A DNA stretch of 64,000 nt, taken from contig JAZNBF010000107.1 in NCBI GenBank assembly GCA_045586905.1, forward strand, positions 1 to 64,000, written 5' to 3'. Position numbers and translations under genes: made by a program. This stretch comes from RGIG1828 sp045586905 (lineage in GTDB: Bacteria > Bacillota > Clostridia > UMGS1810). Numbering within the stretch: position 1 is the stretch's first letter; every line of letters starts with the position of its first letter. Of the stretch, positions 1-7,541 are shown piece by piece. The notes beneath the pieces are model-generated. The model saw only the letters and a program-made list of their open reading frames with translations, had not been told where the DNA came from and ran no database searches.

Positions 1-71
1 GCCATGTCGTTCTGTGAGCCAAGGAGTTGTCCTAATATGTTGTCTTCCTAAGACCGCTTGGCCTCCGACTT
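1..71. other. BGI/MGI sequencing adapter with 10-base index (contamination)
   Basis: Bases 1-29 match the reverse complement of one MGI/BGISEQ adapter arm (starts GCCATGTCGTTCTGTGAGCC). Bases 30-39 (TCCTAATATG) are in the place of the 10-base sample index. Bases 40-71 are the exact 32-base reverse complement of the other arm (on the minus strand it begins AAGTCGGAGGCCAAGCGGTC). The adapter match is from memory of the published sequences. These bases are not part of the genome. They supply the false last seven codons and stop codon of the neighbouring ATPase gene. Confidence 0.95.
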
Positions 72-2081
72 GATCTTTCTTCCCTCTTCAACTGCAGCTA
101 CGATCGTTGCAAAGTTATCATCAGCAAGGATCATATCGGCAACATTTTTTGTAACATCTGTTCCGGTGATGCCCATTCCCACACCTATGTCGGCATTTTT
201 TATGGAAGGAGCATCATTAACACCGTCACCTGTCATTGCAGTAACCTTGCCTTTTTTCCTCCATGCGTTTACAATTCTCGTTTTGTGCTCGGGCTGAACT
301 CGGGCATAAACCGAATATTTTTCAACCACCACATCAAATTCCTCGTCGGAAATTTTGTCAAGCTCAGCACCGGTAATTGCCTGCGATGCATCTGTTATTA
401 TGCCCAGCTGCATTGCAATGGCAATGGCAGTGTCTTTGTGGTCTCCGGTAATCATTATAGGTCTGATGCCTGCATTTCTGCACTCGTCAATTGCAGGTTT
501 AACTTCCGGTCGCACAGGATCAATCATGCCCACAAGTCCCACAAAGCAAAGGTCACATTCAACGCTTTGTGAATCATAAGTGGAAGGCTCCGACACAAGT
601 TCCTTTTTTGCCGCTGCGAGCACACGGAGTGCACGGTCAGCCATGGCCTTGTTTGCCGCAAGAATCTTTTTTCGAATCTCATCTGTAAGCTCCACAACTT
701 CACCGTCAATAAGTGCCTTTGTGCATCTTTTCAGAAGCTCATCGGGCGCACCTTTTGTAAACTGTATGAGTGAACCGTCTGCAGTCTTATGAATGGTAGA
801 CATCATCTTTCTGCCCGAATCAAACGGTACTTCACCAATTCTTACATACTCATTTTTCTGAATGTTTTTAGAAAGTCCGAGCTTTTCGGCATAATTTACA
901 AGTGCACATTCAGTAGGTTCTCCCACAGCATTGCCCGCTTGCATGTCAAACTCTGCATCGGAACACAAAGACATTGCATTTGCAAGGAGAGCCTCATCAC
1001 AACCGTAGTAATCCACCACAGTCATTTTGTTTTGTGTAAGAGTACCCGTTTTATCTGAACAGATAATCTGTGTACAACCAAGTGTTTCAACTGCAGTGAG
1101 CTTTCGTATAATAGCATTTCTCTTCGACATATTGGTAACGCCGATAGAAAGAACAATGGTAACAACTGTTGCAAGACCTTCAGGTATTGCTGCAACTGCA
1201 AGAGAAATTGCAATCATAAATGAGTTTAATATCGTTTCAAATCCAATTCCGTCACGGATTAACTGCACACCAAATATTACAACACATATGCCTATAACGA
1301 GGTAGGTAAGTATCTTCGAAAGACCTGCAAGCTTTATCTGGAGAGGTGTTTTTCCTTCCTGAGCCTTGGCAAGAGCATCTGCAATTTTGCCCATCTCTGT
1401 TTCCATGCCCGTAGCTGTAACAACTGCTTTGCCTCGCCCGTAAACCACTGTCGAGCCCATAAATATCATGTTGCTTCTGTCACCCAGACTAACATCACCG
1501 TTTTCACCGGGCTTCAGGGCATCAACCTTTTTATCCACGGGCACCGATTCGCCGGTAAGTGCTGCTTCTTCAATTTTAATAGAAGCACATTCAATAATTC
1601 GTGCATCTGCCGGCACCGAATCACCTGCTTCAAGCACTATGATGTCACCCACAACAAGCTCTTCGCTCGGGATAAATATCAGCTTTCCGTCACGAATAAC
1701 CTTGCTTTGCGCTTTCGACATTTCCTGCAGTGCTTCAATGGCTTTCTCAGCTTTGCTTTCCTGCAAAACACCCAATATGGCATTTATAAGCACAACAGCG
1801 AGAATTATAACCACGTCCGAAGGGAATCCCATGTGTCCTGCATGGATTCCTTCATATATTTCCACTCCTGCGGAAATTGTTGCGGCAACCAGAAGAATAA
1901 TTGTCATTGGTTCACAAAGCTGCTTCAGAAAACGGTGAAGATTTGATTCCTTCTTCGCTTCCCTGAGCTTGTTTTTGCCATTTTGGGCAAGTCTTCTTTC
2001 TGCTTCCGATGAGCTTAACCCGTTCAGATTAGAGTCGACGGATTTGATTACATCATCGGCGCTTTCGAGATAATGTTTCAT
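72..2081 (-). CDS. P-type cation ATPase, Ca/Mn type, 3' end cut by contig edge
   Basis: P2-type cation pump that would export Ca2+ or Mn2+ using ATP. Of the native protein 670 residues are present: N-terminal cation-ATPase domain (about 5-75), TGES actuator loop (176-179), PEGL metal-site motif in the fourth membrane helix (300-303), phosphorylated Asp343 in DKTGTLT, and the GDGVND hinge near the end. Homologues are about 850-900 residues, so the C-terminal membrane helices 5-10 are missing. The reading frame continues seven codons into adapter sequence (KSEAKRS) and stops there, which is an artefact. The start ATG at 2081 has a strong GGAGG site. A Mn2+-type riboswitch lies directly upstream, so Mn2+ export is the more likely role. 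The family sequence alone would suggest Ca2+. Confidence 0.9.
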
Positions 2082-2130
2082 TTTACTCCTCCTTGAAAAT
2101 TATTATAAAGTTTTTTCTTTATTATATGTA

Positions 2131-2169
2131 ACAAAAAAAGACTTTTATGGCTATCGCCACAAAAGTCTT
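2131..2169 (-). terminator. Riboswitch expression-platform terminator
   Basis: On the minus strand a 14-bp stem (arms at plus positions 2156-2169 and 2139-2152) is followed by a run of seven T. It sits between the aptamer and the ATPase start. Its 5' arm contains the bases (2160-2165) that would form the 3' strand of aptamer helix P1, so the two structures exclude each other. Confidence 0.85.
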
Positions 2170-2256
2170 GCTATCAAAACAGATCCACATGACCGGACAA
2201 AAAGTCGGGATGACGGTCATCGGAAATGCACAATGCATTCAGCTACTCCCTTTTGC
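2160..2256 (-). ncRNA. yybP-ykoY (Mn2+) riboswitch aptamer
   Basis: Read on the minus strand the leader carries the family hallmark GGGAGTAGC (plus 2240-2253), a following variable hairpin (ATGCATTGTGCAT), a GTCATCC segment resembling the second conserved loop, and a 3' GCAAGAC. Helix P1 can form between CAAAAG (2250-2255) and CTTTTG (2160-2165). The hallmark motif and the metal-pump gene downstream fit the known Mn2+-sensing class, which includes leaders of P-type ATPases. Mn2+ binding should stabilise P1, disrupt the terminator and switch the pump on. Exact boundaries are approximate. Confidence 0.85.
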
Positions 2257-2265
2257 AATGCAACT

Positions 2266-2294
2266 ATATTATCATATAAAATGTTAATTGTCAA
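2266..2294 (-). promoter_or_regulatory. Promoter of the riboswitch-ATPase transcript
   Basis: On the minus strand TTGACA (plus 2289-2294), a 17-bp spacer and TAATAT (plus 2266-2271) form a near-consensus vegetative promoter. Transcription would start near 2259, just before the aptamer. Confidence 0.8.
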
Positions 2295-2330
2295 TTGATT
2301 TTGCACATTCAGAGCATTTATGTTGATTTG

Positions 2331-2699
2331 TCAATTGTGTTTTTCATAGAATTCTTTAATTTTTTCAAAACTTTCCTGACTAAGATCATGCTCTATTTTG
2401 CAGCTGTCTTCATATGCCACCTCTTCGCTCACACCGAGTGAAATAAGTATTTTTGCAATGAGCTGATGTCTTTCATATACTCTTTTTGCAATGACCTTGC
2501 CTTTGTTTGTCAGCACAATGGTTCCGTCAGTTTCAACGGTAATATACTCATTTTCACGAAGTCTTTTCATGGCAATAGATATACTGGCCTTTGTAAAGTT
2601 CATTTCGTTTGCCACATCAATGCTTCTTACAGAACCGTGTTTTTTTGATAATATTAAAATCGTTTCCAGATAGTTTTCAGCAGATTCTTTAATTTTCAT
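2331..2699 (-). CDS. DtxR/MntR-family iron-dependent repressor
   Basis: Metal-dependent transcriptional repressor of 122 residues: an N-terminal winged helix-turn-helix (about 1-62) and a short dimerisation/metal-binding domain (about 65-122), with no C-terminal SH3-like domain, as in MntR. Visible metal-site residues are Glu12, His78 and a Cys100-x-x-Glu103-His104 motif. MntR has Glu at the position of Cys100, while DtxR/IdeR has Cys in the same CxxEH motif, so Fe2+ sensing is more likely than Mn2+. It is divergent from the feoAB genes, which carry matching operators, so it is the probable repressor of iron uptake. ATG at 2699 is preceded by an AGGTAAAG ribosome site. Confidence 0.9.
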   Translation of the reverse strand: MKIKESAENYLETILILSKKHGSVRSIDVANEMNFTKASISIAMKRLRENEYITVETDGTIVLTNKGKVIAKRVYERHQLIAKILISLGVSEEVAYEDSCKIEHDLSQESFEKIKEFYEKHN

Positions 2700-2730
2700 G
2701 TTTCTTTACCTCTTAATGTTTCCTTATAAC

Positions 2731-2749
2731 AAAAGGTATGCCACCTTTT
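2731..2749. promoter_or_regulatory. Dyad AAAAGGT-N5-ACCTTTT in the leader of the DtxR-family gene
   Basis: A perfect 7-bp inverted repeat with a 5-bp spacer covers the predicted transcription start (about 2747) of the divergent regulator gene. The location suggests an operator, possibly autoregulatory. The sequence differs from the GTTAG dyads at feoAB, so the protein that binds it is unknown. Confidence 0.4.
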
Positions 2750-2753
2750 TACA

Positions 2754-2782
2754 ATTTTATCACAAACTCGGCAAAATGTCAA
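2754..2782 (-). promoter_or_regulatory. Promoter of the DtxR-family gene
   Basis: On the minus strand TTGACA (plus 2777-2782), 17-bp spacer, TAAAAT (plus 2754-2759). The spacing is ideal and the site is about 60 bp upstream of the start codon. Confidence 0.7.
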
Positions 2783-2850
2783 AGCAAAAGGTAATAATGT
2801 AACATTTTTTTGTTTATATTTATAAAAATGGAAAAAATCAGCAAAAAATA

Positions 2851-2879
2851 TTGACAATGTGAGTTAGTTGTGTTAAACT
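2851..2879 (+). promoter_or_regulatory. feoAB promoter
   Basis: TTGACA at 2851-2856, a 17-bp spacer and TAAACT at 2874-2879. A partial GTTAG half-site lies in the spacer (2863-2867) and a full operator just downstream at 2891-2906, so a bound repressor would block the start site. Confidence 0.7.
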
Positions 2880-2890
2880 AGCTAATGAAA

Positions 2891-2906
2891 GTTAGTGGTA
2901 GCTAAC
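2891..2906. promoter_or_regulatory. Putative DtxR-family operator, copy 1
   Basis: GTTAGTGGTAGCTAAC, an imperfect palindrome centred just downstream of the predicted transcription start of feoA. The same 16-bp pattern GTTAGY-N4-GCTAAC recurs at 3205-3220. Assignment to the neighbouring regulator is inferred from position. Confidence 0.65.
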
Positions 2907-2946
2907 TTAGTGCAATGCAATAGAATTTACAGAGTAGGTGATGGTC

Positions 2947-3159
2947 ATGAATTTGCTTCAGGCGTCCGTAGGACAGGAATATATAATAAAAAGCATAAAT
3001 ACCGATGATGAAGAATTAAATTCTTTCCTCTTTTCGCTTGGCTGTTACAGTGGCGAAACCATCACGGTAATCGCCTTCAGAAAAGGTGGTTGCACAGTTT
3101 CCATAAAAGACGGAAGATATAGCATAGACAATCAACTGGCAGAAGCTATAATTGTGTGA
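2947..3159 (+). CDS. feoA: Ferrous iron transport protein A (FeoA, SH3-like)
   Basis: Small cytoplasmic SH3-like partner of the FeoB iron transporter, 70 residues from this ATG. The features seen are a Gly-rich SH3-type core with the motif FSLGCYSGETITV and a C-terminal strand pattern of alternating hydrophobic residues typical of FeoA. The ATG at 2947 is chosen because AGGTGA lies five bases upstream; GTG at 2938 and ATG at 2941 are in the same frame with poorer ribosome sites. It is the first gene of feoA-feoB and is probably iron-repressed through the operators on both sides. Confidence 0.88.
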   Translation: MNLLQASVGQEYIIKSINTDDEELNSFLFSLGCYSGETITVIAFRKGGCTVSIKDGRYSIDNQLAEAIIV

Positions 3160-3204
3160 CAGTACTCCAACGACTAGCTTTTTGCCATATATTTTTACCC
3201 GCCG

Positions 3205-3220
3205 GTTAGCCATAGCTAAC
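3205..3220. promoter_or_regulatory. Putative DtxR-family operator, copy 2
   Basis: GTTAGC-CATA-GCTAAC, a perfect 6-bp inverted repeat with a 4-bp spacer between feoA and feoB. It matches the operator before feoA in 13 of 16 positions by eye. TATAAT at 3235-3240 follows, so feoB may have its own iron-controlled promoter. Confidence 0.65.
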
Positions 3221-3272
3221 TGCAATACATAAAATATAATCTGCAAAGATTTAATAAAAGGAGGAATATATA

Positions 3273-5276
3273 ATGAGAATTGCCTTGACAGGTAATCCCA
3301 ATTCCGGTAAAACCACAATGTTCAACGCTCTGACCGGCCGCAACGAAAAGGTTGGCAACTGGGCAGGTGTTACCGTTGAGAAAAAAGAACACACCATCAA
3401 AAAAGCTTACTATAAGGGAGCCGAAGAGCTTATAGCAGTCGATCTGCCCGGTGCCTATTCAATGTCACCGTTCACCTCGGAAGAAAGCATCACAAGCTCC
3501 TATGTAAAACAAGAAAATCCCGATGTAATCATCAACATCGTAGATGCCACAAATCTCAGTCGTTCACTTTTCTTTACCACTCAGCTTTTAGAGCTTGGAG
3601 TGCCCGTCGTGGTTGCTCTTAACAAAAGCGACATCAACGAAAAGAAAGGCACAGAAATTGATGCAACAAAGCTTTCGCAATTGCTTGCATGCCCCGTAAT
3701 CGAAACAGTTTCCGTTTCTTCAAACGGATTGCAGTCTGTTGTTGCAGCTGCAGTGGAAGCAAAAGGCAAAACACAGGAGGCAGTTTATTCACAAGGCGAT
3801 ATTGATCTTTCAAGCAAAGCAGCAGTTGAAAAAGCTGACCGCAAACGTTTTGAGTTTGTCAATAAGATTGTCAAATCTGTCGAAACCCGTAAAGTTCTTA
3901 CCAAAGATGAAAATTTCGGCGACAAAATTGATGCTGTCCTCACCAACAAATGGCTCGGCATTCCGATTTTTGCAGTTGTGATGTATCTTGTGTTCCAGAT
4001 TTCTCAGGTTTGGGTTGGCACGCCTGTTGCAGATTGGCTGGTTGGTTGGCTTGAAACCTTCCAGGGTTTTATCGGCGAGCTCTTATCAGATGCAAACCCT
4101 CTGCTTTCTGCCATTTTAGTTGATGGTGTTATTGGTGGTGTGGTTGCAGTTGTCGGATTTTTACCACTTGTTATGGTAATGTATTTCCTGATTGCACTTT
4201 TAGAAGATTGCGGCTACATGTCAAGAGTAGCAGTTGTTCTCGATCCCATTTTCAAAAGGGTAGGACTTTCAGGTAAATCGGTCATTCCTTTTGTCATCAC
4301 GGTTGGTTGCGCAGTTCCCGGCATCATGGCAAGTCGTACCATTCGCAACGAACGTGAGCGCAGAGCCACTGCGATGCTTGCTCCGTTCATGCCATGCGGC
4401 GCCAAAATTCCCGTCATTGCTCTCTTTGCAGGAGCGTTTTTCAACGATGCAGGCTGGGTAAGCACACTCATGTATCTTTCGGGCATTGTGCTCATATTCC
4501 TCGGTGCTTTGCTCATCAATAAAATCACAGGCTACAAGGCGAGAAAATCCTTCTTCATCATCGAACTTCCCGAATATAAGATCCCTTCTCTCTGGGGCGC
4601 TTTCAAGTCCATGTGCAGTCGTGGCTGGGCATACATAGTAAAAGCTGCCACCATCATTCTTCTTTGTAATATGGCAGTGCAGATTATGCAAGTCTTTACA
4701 TGGGACTTCCAGGTTGCCCAATCTGCAGATTCTTCCATTCTTGCTTCTATCGCAAGACCTTTTGCCTACATACTTGTCCCCATTGTCGGCGTGCTTTCAT
4801 GGCAGCTTGCAGCAGCCGCAGTCACAGGTTTTATTGCCAAAGAAAATGTTGTCGGTACACTTGCAGTTTGCTTTGTAGGACTTGAAAATCTTATCGACAC
4901 AGAAGAGCTTGCTCTTATGGAAGGCGCAGGTGCAGAGGTTCAGGCAGTATTTGCCATCACAAAGGTTGCAGCGCTCAGCTACCTTATGTTCAACCTCTAT
5001 ACTCCTCCCTGCTTTGCTGCCATCGGTGCCATGAATGCAGAGATGAAAAGTGCAAAATGGCTTTGGGGCGGCATCGGACTTCAGCTTGGTGTGGGCTACA
5101 CCGTTTCCTATCTCGTATACACCATCGGTACTCTCATCACCGATCCTTCATCTCTCAAAGTAGGCGCAGCCATCGCAGGTCTTGCAATTGTTGCAGCTGT
5201 TGTAATAATTGTTTTGTGCATGATAAGCAGCACAAACAAAAAGCTTAAAGCAGAATACGCTTTAAAAGCAAAGTAA
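3273..5276 (+). CDS. feoB: Ferrous iron transporter FeoB
   Basis: GTP-binding inner-membrane Fe2+ transporter of 667 residues. The N-terminal G domain shows G1 GNPNSGKTT at residues 7-15, the G3 DLPG motif and the G4 NKSD motif. After a helical linker (to about 225) come two Gate/Nucleoside-recognition repeats with many membrane helices, including the LLEDCGYMSRVA and CGAKIPVI motifs that hold the conserved gate cysteines, and KENVVGTLAV near the C terminus. The length is normal for a clostridial FeoB. The start has a strong AGGAGG site. It follows feoA and is followed 21 bases later by a small cysteine-rich accessory protein, forming a three-gene iron-uptake unit. Confidence 0.97.
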   Translation: MRIALTGNPNSGKTTMFNALTGRNEKVGNWAGVTVEKKEHTIKKAYYKGAEELIAVDLPGAYSMSPFTSEESITSSYVKQENPDVIINIVDATNLSRSLFFTTQLLELGVPVVVALNKSDINEKKGTEIDATKLSQLLACPVIETVSVSSNGLQSVVAAAVEAKGKTQEAVYSQGDIDLSSKAAVEKADRKRFEFVNKIVKSVETRKVLTKDENFGDKIDAVLTNKWLGIPIFAVVMYLVFQISQVWVGTPVADWLVGWLETFQGFIGELLSDANPLLSAILVDGVIGGVVAVVGFLPLVMVMYFLIALLEDCGYMSRVAVVLDPIFKRVGLSGKSVIPFVITVGCAVPGIMASRTIRNERERRATAMLAPFMPCGAKIPVIALFAGAFFNDAGWVSTLMYLSGIVLIFLGALLINKITGYKARKSFFIIELPEYKIPSLWGAFKSMCSRGWAYIVKAATIILLCNMAVQIMQVFTWDFQVAQSADSSILASIARPFAYILVPIVGVLSWQLAAAAVTGFIAKENVVGTLAVCFVGLENLIDTEELALMEGAGAEVQAVFAITKVAALSYLMFNLYTPPCFAAIGAMNAEMKSAKWLWGGIGLQLGVGYTVSYLVYTIGTLITDPSSLKVGAAIAGLAIVAAVVIIVLCMISSTNKKLKAEYALKAK

Positions 5277-5297
5277 TCTTACGAATTGGGTGATTTT

Positions 5298-5465
5298 ATG
5301 ACAAATATTATCTTAATTGTCATTCTCATTTTAATAGCCACAAGCGCAATAACATACATCTTAAGGTCAAAAAAGCGTGGTCAGCACTGCATCGGTTGCC
5401 CGCATGCAAAACAGTGCAAAAGCAAATCATGCAGCTGTAATTCCAAGCCGGTACAAGATTTATAA
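5298..5465 (+). CDS. FeoB-associated Cys-rich membrane protein
   Basis: A 55-residue protein. An N-terminal membrane helix (about residues 3-22) is followed by a basic stretch and a cysteine cluster: Cys31-x2-Cys34-x5-Cys40-x4-Cys45-x-Cys47. This matches the small FeoB-associated cysteine-rich family found after feoB in Firmicutes. A role as an iron-handling or FeoC-like partner is inferred and its function is not established. ATG at 5298 is preceded by a weak GGGTGA site. A strong terminator follows, closing the operon. Confidence 0.85.
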   Translation: MTNIILIVILILIATSAITYILRSKKRGQHCIGCPHAKQCKSKSCSCNSKPVQDL

Positions 5466-5486
5466 AACCATACCTCCATAAATGTT

Positions 5487-5520
5487 AAAGGCATACTGAA
5501 TTTCAATCAGTATGCCTTTT
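5487..5520 (+). terminator. Terminator of the feo operon
   Basis: AAAGGCATACTGA and its complement TCAGTATGCCTTT form a 13-bp stem with a seven-base loop, ending in TTTT. Confidence 0.85.
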
Positions 5521-5539
5521 GATTGAGTAATCAGACTCG

Positions 5540-5568
5540 TTGACACTCTGGAAGATTTTTGTTATAAT
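5540..5568 (+). promoter_or_regulatory. Promoter of the thioesterase gene
   Basis: TTGACA, a 17-bp spacer and TATAAT: a consensus vegetative promoter about 75 bp before the start codon. Confidence 0.85.
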
Positions 5569-5642
5569 TCATCTGTTGGAATTTCAATGGCCGGGAAGTA
5601 TTAAAAAACCCAAAAATCATATAAAACAATGAGGTAAATCTG

Positions 5643-6365
5643 ATGAAATATTTATGGGAAAAAGAATACACCTTAAGAGCGAGTGATTTTGATAAATATG
5701 ACCACATCAAGCCTTCTGCTGTGCTTGAGCTTTTTCAGGATGCAGCAGGTCAGCATGGCGAGGAAATAGGAGTGGGCTATGAGGAGATGACCTCCCGCTT
5801 ATACATTTGGATGATAATGAGGATTAAATTCCAGATCATATCTTCTCCGAAAAGCTATCAGAAAGTAGTTGTCAGAACATGGCCTCTTGCTCCAAACCGA
5901 CTCAGCTATCGCAGAGAATATAAGATTGACGATGAAAATGGTGAAACACTAATCATCGGCAGCTCCGAATGGGTTGTTGTACATAGCGAAAAAAGGCGTC
6001 TTGTGTCCGATCCCGGTCTCTATCCTGCAACAGATGGCTTTCACACAGAGGAGATGTTCGAAGGCAAGCTTTTAAAGGTTGCCGATTTCAAGGCAGAGGG
6101 AGAACCACGCATTGTCAATGCAGGCTTTAGCGAAATCGATTTCAACAATCATGTAAACAACACCAAATATGCAAACTATGTGCTCGATGCAGTTGTGCCA
6201 TCCGAAAAAGATGTTTTAAGTGCTTTCCAGATTGACTATCGCAAAGAGGTTTTAGAGGGTACAACGCTCAGCATCTATCATACAAAAGACGGAAATCAAG
6301 TCCTTGCAAAAGGACTTGGTGACAACGGAGATATAATGTTTGCATGCCGACTTGAATATAAATAA
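5643..6365 (+). CDS. Acyl-ACP thioesterase (FatA/FatB-like)
   Basis: Cytoplasmic hydrolase that would release fatty acids from acyl carrier protein. At 240 residues it has the double hot-dog layout of the Acyl-ACP_TE family: first fold about 1-125, second about 150-240. The active-site motif DFNNHVNNTKY (about 166-176) carries the conserved Asn and His; the family's Cys or Glu residue was not assigned. ATG at 5643 has a GAGG site nine bases upstream. It is monocistronic, with its own promoter. Bacterial homologues are common in Clostridia and act on medium or long chains; the substrate cannot be read from the sequence. Confidence 0.9.
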   Translation: MKYLWEKEYTLRASDFDKYDHIKPSAVLELFQDAAGQHGEEIGVGYEEMTSRLYIWMIMRIKFQIISSPKSYQKVVVRTWPLAPNRLSYRREYKIDDENGETLIIGSSEWVVVHSEKRRLVSDPGLYPATDGFHTEEMFEGKLLKVADFKAEGEPRIVNAGFSEIDFNNHVNNTKYANYVLDAVVPSEKDVLSAFQIDYRKEVLEGTTLSIYHTKDGNQVLAKGLGDNGDIMFACRLEYK

Positions 6366-6391
6366 CATCATAACATTTTTAACATATCAAA

Positions 6392-6420
6392 TTGACTATT
6401 TGGGCATTTTATGTTATAAT
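6392..6420 (+). promoter_or_regulatory. Promoter of the PspC-domain gene
   Basis: TTGACT, a 17-bp spacer and TATAAT, about 75 bp before the start codon. Confidence 0.8.
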
Positions 6421-6494
6421 TTCAGCATTGGTGACACTTTGTGCACAATGCTGATTTTTTATTTGAAAATATAGTTTTGAAAAGAGGAAATCAC

Positions 6495-6686
6495 ATGAAC
6501 AAAAGATTATTCAAATCACAATCAAACAAAAAACTTTGTGGTGTATGCGGTGGCGTCGCCGAATATTTCAATATCGATCCCACTTTGATAAGACTTGCAT
6601 GGGTTGCATTCACTCTTTTTGGCGGTTCGGGCATTTTGGCATACATAATTGCGGCAATTGTTATCCCCGAAGAAAAAGAGGAATGA
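6495..6686 (+). CDS. PspC domain membrane protein
   Basis: A 63-residue PspC-domain protein: a basic, soluble N terminus with KKLCGVCGGVAEYF followed by an amphipathic stretch and one membrane helix (about 36-58), ending in an acidic tail. Stand-alone PspC proteins in Gram-positive bacteria are linked to envelope stress, but the role here is unproven. The ATG at 6495 is chosen because AGAGGAAA lies just upstream; an in-frame ATG at 6441 lacks a ribosome site. A PHP phosphatase gene begins 38 bases after its stop. Confidence 0.85.
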   Translation: MNKRLFKSQSNKKLCGVCGGVAEYFNIDPTLIRLAWVAFTLFGGSGILAYIIAAIVIPEEKEE

Positions 6687-6723
6687 CCAATACTGCGCCA
6701 ATCACTTTCCGGAGGGACTTTTC

Positions 6724-7497
6724 ATGAACTACAATTATCATGCCCACACGCCCCGATGCGGACATGCCACGGGCACCGAAGAAGAGTATATTCAAATAGC
6801 AATAGAAAATGGCATAAAGTATCTGGGTTTTTCCGATCATCTTCCCCTTCGCTTTCCCGATGGCACCGAGTCCTCTTTCAGAGTCCCCGTTTCAGAGGGC
6901 AAAATATATTGTGACCACATAAAAGCCCTTGCCGAAAAATATAAAGACAAAATTGACATAAATGTCGGCTTTGAAACCGAATATTATCCGGACTATTTTG
7001 ACGAAATGCTTAAAAATGCAAGGAAATACGGAGCCCTGTATCTGATTTTAGGTCAGCACTATTTCAAACCCGAAATCTTTTTAAAATACAACACAAGAGT
7101 TGCAACCGACAGCGTGGAAGATTTGAAAAGTTTTGTTTTTTCTGTTGTTTCGGCAATAAAGACAAAGGTTTTCACCTTTGTTGCCCATCCCGACATTTTC
7201 AATTTCACCGGTGATGAAAGCATATATCAGGAAGAAATGAGAAAAATCTGTATTGCATCAAGAGAATATAATGTCCCTCTCGAAATTAACTTTGTCGGCA
7301 TACGTCTCGGTGCCAAATACCCCCGTGACTCATTCTGGCAGCTTGCAGGAGAAGAAAAATCTCCTGTGACATTCGGTCTTGATACCCACAGTCTTGATGG
7401 TGCCTACGATGCCAAATCACTTGAAAAAGCAAAAGAAATAGTTAAAAAGCACAATCTTAACTACATAGGCAAACCAACCCTTATATCAATACAGTAG
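6724..7497 (+). CDS. PHP-domain histidinol-phosphatase family hydrolase
   Basis: Metal-dependent phosphoesterase of the PHP superfamily, 257 residues. The N-terminal HAHTPRCGH motif (His6, His8, His14), FSDHLPL, the HYFKPE stretch, AHPDIF and a C-terminal DTHS supply the metal ligands. The overall pattern is that of HisJ/HisK histidinol-phosphatase, the last phosphatase of histidine synthesis, but no other his genes are nearby, so another phosphate ester is possible. ATG at 6724 follows CGGAGGG by seven bases; the reading frame is open further upstream but overlaps the previous gene. Confidence 0.85.
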   Translation: MNYNYHAHTPRCGHATGTEEEYIQIAIENGIKYLGFSDHLPLRFPDGTESSFRVPVSEGKIYCDHIKALAEKYKDKIDINVGFETEYYPDYFDEMLKNARKYGALYLILGQHYFKPEIFLKYNTRVATDSVEDLKSFVFSVVSAIKTKVFTFVAHPDIFNFTGDESIYQEEMRKICIASREYNVPLEINFVGIRLGAKYPRDSFWQLAGEEKSPVTFGLDTHSLDGAYDAKSLEKAKEIVKKHNLNYIGKPTLISIQ

Positions 7498-7541
7498 CTT
7501 TTTGATGCCATAAACATTATTCTTTGAAAGGATGTTGCAGT

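Noticed and set aside
48..71. Naturally truncated ATPase (pseudogene)
   Set aside because: The last seven codons and the stop lie in adapter sequence, so the truncation is a contig-end artefact.
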